This document shows, piece by piece, positions 1 through 6,600 of a stretch of 11,814 nucleotides of DNA. Source of the DNA: Gonium pectorale (lineage: Eukaryota > Chlorophyta > Chlorophyceae > Chlamydomonadales > Volvocaceae); the NCBI GenBank assembly GCA_001584585.1, contig LSYV01000049.1, positions 225,998-237,811 of the forward strand. Reading direction: 5' to 3'. Made by a program: the position numbers and the translations under genes. Every line of letters begins with the position of its first letter. Positions within the stretch are counted from its first letter, which is position 1. The notes below the pieces were generated by a model, which was not told where the DNA came from, made no database searches, and saw only the letters and a list, made by a program, of their open reading frames with translations.

Positions 1-660
1 AGCTACTGCCGCGCCCAAGAAAACGTTCCGGTAACTAACTGCCAGCGCCGGGCGGGCGGCGAAAGGGCGGCGACCATGAAGTTGTGAAATGGCAACCCGC
101 CGTAGCCGAAACGCGAACAAGGCACCGCCGTAGCAATGTCAGCGCCAAGGAACACCGCCCCGGTAACCGACAGCCAGCTCTGAGCTGGCGGCGCGATTGC
201 GGCAGTCGTGAAGCACCAAATAGGCAACCTGCCGCCGCCGCATCACGAACAAGGCACGGCCGTCTCTAGCTGCGGCCGCGCCCAAGAAAACGTTCCGGTA
301 ACTAACTGCCAGCGCCGGGCGGGCGGCGAAAGGGCGGCGACCATGAAGTTGCGACATGGCAACCCGCCGCCGCCGAAACGCGAACAAGGCACCGCCGTAC
401 GTAGGAACGTTAGCGCCAAGGAACAGTGCCCCGGTAACCGACAGCCAGCTCTGAGCTGGCGGCGCGATTGCGGCAGTCGTGAAGCATCACATAGGAATCC
501 GAAACCGCCGCATTGCGAACAAGGCTTCACCGTCGCTTCGGCCGCGGCTAAGAAAGACGTTCCGGTAACCAACTGCCAGCGCCGGGCGAGCGGCCATATG
601 GCGGCCGGCTTGAAGCGGCGAAAAGGCCATCCCCAGCCGCCGCAACAACACAGTTGATCC
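1..660. repeat. Two-level tandem repeat, 267-bp period made of two ~133-bp halves
   Basis: The block beginning gcccaagaaaacgttccggt occurs at 13 and 280 and, degenerate, at 547, a constant 267-bp spacing. Between these, at 142 and 413, lies a diverged half-unit with the same layout: gcgccaaggaaca, then ccccggtaaccgacagcc, then a GC-rich palindrome-like section. So about 2.5 dimers are present, cut at the left by the window edge. 267 is a multiple of three, which keeps frames open across units (for example 208-657 on plus), but the first unit has a stop in that phase and I see no protein signature. Confidence 0.85.
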
Positions 661-1035
661 GGCTGGGCGCCTCACGAAAACGATAGGGCGCAGCATCAGC
701 GCTGCGGGCGACGCATGCATCACAACAAAGGCTACTGATCTGCAAGCGAACGACAGCAAGGCTGCCAGAGCACACTGGGAGCGAGCGAACGAAGCTGACT
801 GCGCTGCCATCTAGGGCGCCACGACCAATGCAACGTTACATTGTAACCACGAGAGGAGGGAGCCTAACGGTTCCGACGCACGCGAGGGGGGGGAGCGCGC
901 AAGGGGAGAGGAGAGAGCTAGAGGGCACATTGGCACGATCAGCAGGCATTCCGTACTCCGGAACCCGCACATACCCAGGCACGTACGGCGGTACTACATC
1001 AAGGAATCTATTATCTCCTGATACGTCGCAGCGGC

Positions 1036-1143
1036 AGTGCCCAAGAATACCGCCCCGGTAACCGACAGCCAGGCACGGGCGGGCAGAGTCATGGCGGCGG
1101 CCCTTAAGAAGCACACATGCAACTCGCAGCATCGTGAACAGTG
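1036..1143. repeat. Detached degenerate monomer of the left-edge tandem repeat
   Basis: cccaagaataccgccccggtaaccgacagcc begins near 1040 and continues with a gggcgggc stretch, a catggcggcgg element and atcgtgaacagtgtgcac. This is the same order of elements as the ~133-bp half-unit of the array at 1-660, about 380 bp from its end. Confidence 0.65.
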
Positions 1144-1340
1144 TGCACTACTGTGTACCTTGACGGGCTTGTTCACGTTCGGCCCTGCCTGGTGCTTGTG
1201 GCTCTGAACGCGTCCGTGCAATGCAGAGTAACTTTCGGTGTTTAACGTCAACTCAGACGTGCCACTCCACGTGCGTGCCTGCGCTTACCACTTACACTGC
1301 CTGCTGGCTGTGCACGTGCCTTACGAGCCTTCCATCGGTT

Positions 1341-1377
1341 GACGTGAGGGACGTGAGCTCGACGTGAGGGACGTGAG
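1341..1377. repeat. Short direct repeat, 17 bp twice
   Basis: gacgtgagggacgtgag occurs at 1341-1357 and 1361-1377, separated by ctc; each copy itself contains gacgtgag twice. It is a small minisatellite in otherwise unassigned DNA. Confidence 0.9.
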
Positions 1378-2889
1378 GGGGCGTAGGGTTGGATGCCATG
1401 CGTGACTTGTGCATTTGGACACTCGCCCGAAGATGGGGTGCAGCACGAATGATCCCTAGCAAGTACAACATCCAGTACGGACAATCGCCTTCACGTACAT
1501 CCGCGTGCGTGCCAGGCTCCGGAGATTACATTTAGTACTTACTCTTCATTCATTATTCTGCCGATGGCAGCATCACCTACCAGCCCAGAAGCCCAGCCAC
1601 TTCTACTACTTCCTCTCTACATGCGCCAAAACACGAGGACACCGCCATCCCCTCCCTCCCTTGCTTGGACAGGTCGATGTAACAGTGTATGTCACCTTAC
1701 CACCATACATACGTACACCGGTAAGAACCCGAACTTAACGTAGCGTCACGCACGCCAATACAGGCCCCGGTCCAATGACGGGGAGAAGCGCGTGCGTGGG
1801 CCACAAACATCACTTTGATGATGCGCGGGCGGGAAGGGCGGCACGTTTATCTATGGGGCCATGAGGGCATGCACACCCCCTCACAATGCACGACTGCGCA
1901 AGCAATCATATATAGTAAACCGCACGCACATGCATACATGCTACACACATACAGTCGACAAAAACCTTGCCAACATGGCAGCCACGCGCACGTACGTACG
2001 TGGACCGCCAAAGGACCAAGTCAGAGCGATCAACTTGCTTCAGGCTCACATAGGTAGTCTAATGGCATGGACTAACGCAAACGCGCCCATTGCTCACCGA
2101 GCTCAATACAGGAAGGTGCCGTCAGCGGGCGTCATTCGATTCGCTCTAAACCAATAACCACACAGTCCATCCACTCTTGACGCCTTCTTTCCGTCCCGCT
2201 ATAACGATCCCAAGACTCCCAGTACAGTGCGGAAGTCTACCCTCATAAATCCCTGCACCTCAACATCGGAGCCAGCAGACTGTATCGACCCTCGTACAAC
2301 GCGCAGGGTCCCTCGCCACTCACCATGCTTTCATGATCGACTAGCTGCTGACGACGACCGCGGTATGCACGGAAGGAAGCGCAAAACCAGGTATCCAACG
2401 AAAGAAGCATCGCCAAGGATACCCTCACACGCACGCCGCTGGCGGGTCAAAACACGTGCTCTACATGGCAGGTTGACTTGGGGAGTTAACCTGCACACGT
2501 AACAACTCTCATGAATGAATGCAAATGTTTATCCACATCTAGCTAGTAGAGACACGCACGACGAACCACATGGCACGTGCATGCCGCTACATGCCAGGAG
2601 GTATATGATGCACATTCATTCGTGGATTCTCTAGATTCTCACATATGCAGTGGCATATGCAGACACTGCCGGCGGCCCTCCCATTCCCAGCCCGCATCCC
2701 CTCCGGCCAAGATGCCCCAATAGTGACACCAGCCTCAGTTTTAGCATGCCGTTTCGGCCCAAGCGGGTTATACGGTGGACAGCAAGTGCCCGAAGTGCTC
2801 CACCTGTATGTCCCACACGCCCCGCTGATGCCTAAAGAAGTAATGCACGTGCATTGGCTCACGACCAGATAGCACACTCGCACTTGCGT

Positions 2890-2947
2890 TCATGGAGGCA
2901 GGTAGAAAAGAGATGGAGAACGCAGACGAGGTGGAGGGTGCGGCCGC
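2890..2947 (-). other. Possible alternative last exon of the M11-like gene
   Basis: If TG|GTAAGC at 3314/3313 is used as a donor, the acceptor CCGACTGCAG at 2949-2948, preceded by a pyrimidine-rich stretch, restores phase. It would add a short tail ending in RLRSPSLFYLPP before TGA (2892-2890). There is no homology support; it is listed only because the borders and phase fit. Confidence 0.2.
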
Positions 2948-3309
2948 CTGCAGTCGGGGTCCTCCGCATCAACCAGCCCATCGCTTTGTATGTGTTGCGC
3001 GTGTTGGGGCAGAGGGGGAAGGAGGCAGGCGTGAAATGCAGATAAAAAACATGGGCCAGTGGTATTAGGTGAGCGACCAAACGAGCACAGTAATGTATGT
3101 ATAGTAGGGTACGGGGGGGGGGACAAGTTGCTGGCTGGTGGATTAGCTTGGGTTGGAGGAGTAGAGGGAGAGATTGGGTTACCGGATAGCACAACCCCCT
3201 TCTGTAATCCGTAGACTTCGGAACCCACCAACGCACAGCTACTCACGAGAGGCCTGTGGAGCCCTTTGATCAACGCAGCAGCAGAAACAGACATGCCTTG
3301 AATTGCTGC

Positions 3310-3601
3310 TTACCAGTCATTGTCCCTGGTATCATAGCAGAAGGAGGGCTGCGTTGCCTCGTTGAAGCTTGTCGAGTAGCAGATGCTGACATCCGCATAC
3401 GTGTCGGTCACCCGGGTGAGTGAGATATTCAGGCGCGCCGAGCCATCTTCACCAACGTTGTAGATGTAGTAGCGCTGCTGGCCGCCCCAGTACGGCAATG
3501 GGGGGTTGTCGTATGGCTGTCCGAACGAGAGCATTGCAAGCCCAAGAGGGGATGTGCGGGCCAGCTCTGTTGTCGAGAATGTGTCATTGTACTCGTGTAT
3601 C
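3310..3601 (-). CDS. M11-like gene exon 12: C-terminal beta domain and stop
   Basis: The acceptor is CTGCCGCCAG. The first base completes a Trp codon, then IHEYNDTFSTTELARTSPLG, YWGGQQRYYIYNVG, RLNISLTRV and a Cys-containing end, QPSFCYDTRDNDW, before TAA (3312-3310). The YYIYNVG...RLNISL pattern resembles EARSYRVDS...TFIRLTLG in exon 10, so the C-terminus may hold two related beta modules. The stop sits inside a strong donor (TG|GTAAGC), so the protein may instead continue. Confidence 0.75.
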
Positions 3602-6600
3602 CTGGCGGCAGGTAAGGGGCGCACAAACACAGCTCAGCAGTGCGGATATCCCGTACACATACATGCCGGAAATCGCTGGGAAGTGGCCAAGAGAATTTAG
3701 GAGGAACGGCTGGTGCAAAGTGTCTTACCAAAGCCCCTTGTCGTACGTCAGCCCAGAGTCGTACCCTCCAGGGCTTGTGGTCCGCGTCCTGCATGCATGA
3801 CACGATTCAAATGATTTCACAGGGGCCGGACATCGGGGACTTGTGCATGATATACATACACCAATCGGCCAGCATGGTTACATTACTATTCTACATGCAT
3901 GCTTCCAGTTATGGCAAGGTGTGATAGGTACCACATGTCATATTTTAACTTCATCAGATTGAATGCTGCATTGTGTTTGTTGCCAGTTAGCCGGGTTCGC
4001 ACCTGTATGAAATATATATCGTCCTCTGTTGCCTCGTCGCCTGGTTCACGTTCCCAAGCGTGAGGCGGATGAACGTTTTGCTCCCAATCGACATTGAGTC
4101 GACCCTGTACGAGCGGGCTTCACCCTCGGTGAACGCCGATATGTTGATCTGCACCTTCGGCATGGCCCATCCAGCCTTGTACGCCTGACGCCATTATTTC
4201 CGGGGTTCCCAGGAGTGCAGCCGTCATCAGAACTATCAGAACCTCCCATAGGCCGGTGTCAAAGGAGTACAGTTTTACTGCATGCGCCGAATCGCCATTT
4301 TCACGCAGCAACGAATCAATGAGGACAAGAAGCGCGCCAGTACGCACGTGCAGATGTGCATCCGGGTAGGTACCTGTGGAGCTGACAAACATACAATTCT
4401 CTCTGTGGCGTTCGAGATGTCTGGCAGTCCCATAAGATCGGAACGATCTCCCAGCTCTTCAATAAAACAGTCCTCGCTCTGGGGGCAAACTCGCCGGTCT
4501 GTACGGCTCAGCCCTACGTTGTGGGCTGTGGGCATCCATGGGCAGAAGCAACGGCAGGCGGAGACAAACGTATAAATCCGAAGCAGATCAGAGAGAAACG
4601 ATCAAGCAATGCGCAATGTGCACAAAATCGGAAACTGCGCTAGAACGCCTTCCCTGCACGTATGGTTACGTAGGACTGCATAATGGCTCTCCTCCTGCTC
4701 ATTTCACCGCCAGTGGTGCTGCAAAAGTGAATATCCACGTGCCCCCTGCCTTACCTATCTCACGAAACACGTTTGCCACGTCGGGATCCGCATCCGTCAT
4801 CCTGTAAATGTACGCCTTGCAACCGTGGTAGTAATTATCCTGACAGCCCAGCATGCCCTGTTCCAGCCACATGTCAGCACGCACGCCGGTCGCAATTAGC
4901 GTATGATCAGTGGTGCAATGTGTGGACTGGCGTGTGCCTTATCCTTTATGTCGGCTGACAAGCATGCTAACGATATGCGACACACATATAGGGGGCACAG
5001 GTGTACGATACAGAATGCAGAAGGCTCTAATGTTCTGCAGTTGCGGGCCAGCCTGGCATGCCTGCCAGGATTGAAGTGGCAAACTCAAGTAAGGCATGCG
5101 GAAGGCCACGGCAAAATGCATAGTAGGGTATCCTTGCGGGCCACAACCATCCATCTATCTTGGCTTACAGCTCCGGTGATGTTAGCACCAATGGCCTCGG
5201 GCCGGAAGGGAAAAATAAAGATTTTGGTTCTAAAGACCTGAGTCAGGGCACCACTGCCAATCTGCATGTGGGAAAGACACCCAGCGGTAGTGAGTTCGTT
5301 AACAATCTGGAGATGACAGCGGAACAGGCAAACACGGCTGTATGCAGAAGCTGTACACCACTGCATGCATGCATGCTCCACTCCAGGGGCCACCAGGACA
5401 CAAGCGCACCTTTGTAAAGTTGTCAAGGTACCTCTCTGCCTCCTCCCACATTGCCATAAAAGCATTTGTCAGGTCCGCCCCAGCGGCTCCATTGTAAATG
5501 TCATACGTCTGTTTGCCTTGAGTTATGCCCTTGCACGGAATGTCGATTGGCCCAAACACCAGGTTCATCTCGGGCTGAAATCGGAGGAAACCGTAGGAGC
5601 AGACCTGGAGCGAGGGGGGCAGGGTGGCATGAGGGAGGGCATACCCAGAACCAAATGCCTGGTACATAATCTGCGGTTGCAATGCGTGGCTAGGCCCAAG
5701 AGGATCACGGCATTACAAGCTGCACGGTACGCCAAGCGAAGCGGACTGGACTGTAAGTTCCGTTTTACAGCAGCGAGCACGAGCGGCTGCCGTTAGGGGT
5801 GACAGCCACGAACCCAACCCACCCCTTCAGCGAATGCGCCCATGGCCCCGTGCCCCACCTGGCAGTATTGCTGCAGGGTGGCGGCCATTGGCGACGCAGC
5901 AGAGCCCTCCCCGGGCTGATTGTACCAGGCCTGGCGCAGGTGGGAGGCTGATATGGTGGCAAGGAGCGGCGTCTCGCAGTCCGGCGACTGAAACAGGAAC
6001 GTCAGGGATGTTACGTTGAGCTGCGCGCCAGTCACCATGTTCAGGTCCTGCAGGCCAGGCCGTGCACACACGCAGCAGGCTCGTTGTATGCATGCGTCGT
6101 TCCGTTTCAACACAGCAGGCGTCACAGTTCCTCCTCAACGTACCAGCAGTGCCAATCCCTGATTCCACATCTATCGGGTGCATGTTATGGGATCCTCCGC
6201 ACGCGCCCCATTCCTACACTCGTTTCAGCTTTTTCCCTCTAGGCTTCATACCATCGTGAGTCTGTCCGAACAAACCGTTTGGCCCAGCACGCACCGCGTA
6301 GGGTGGTACCATTCCTACCTGACCTAGGTTCAGAGGCGAAACAGACGTTATGTTGGTCATCCCACGAACCACCCGAGTACTGGCACAAGGATTCACGGTT
6401 CCCACGTACAGACCCAACGCTTTCTTACCTCAACCCCCGCAACCTCCCCCTTCCGACCCTCAACGCGTGGTTTGACTGCCTCTTGCTTGCCTCACCCTCG
6501 CCCGCTCATGCACTCCTTGTGCTGGCTCTACCTGCTGGCACTGGCCCACCTCTCGAGCGCCGTACCCTACCCTTGGCCTGCCTCGCTTCCCTAGCTTCGT

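Larger units (their letters stand above)
1144..3309. other. No supported gene; intergenic and possible 3' UTR
   Basis: Open frames here are short, overlapping on both strands and without recognisable motifs. Visible content is the 17-bp repeat at 1341-1377, an (ACGT)n palindromic stretch near 1989-2002 and a run of ten G at 3113-3122. The part from 3309 downward may be 3' UTR of the M11-like gene. I found no TGTAA, the usual green-algal poly(A) signal, on the minus strand within about 1.7 kb of the stop. Confidence 0.5.

Noticed and set aside
208..657. 149-codon plus frame over the left tandem repeat
   Set aside because: It stays open because the repeat period is divisible by three; the equivalent phase in the first unit has a stop, and no domain or splice pattern supports coding.
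6345..6417. Candidate extra exon in intron 4 (frame containing RGMTNITSVSPLNLGQ, donor CAG|GTAGGA)
   Set aside because: Its donor phase fits exon 5, but the available acceptor (TGCCAG) gives an entry phase that does not match exon 4; the direct exon 4 to exon 5 join is phase-consistent without it.
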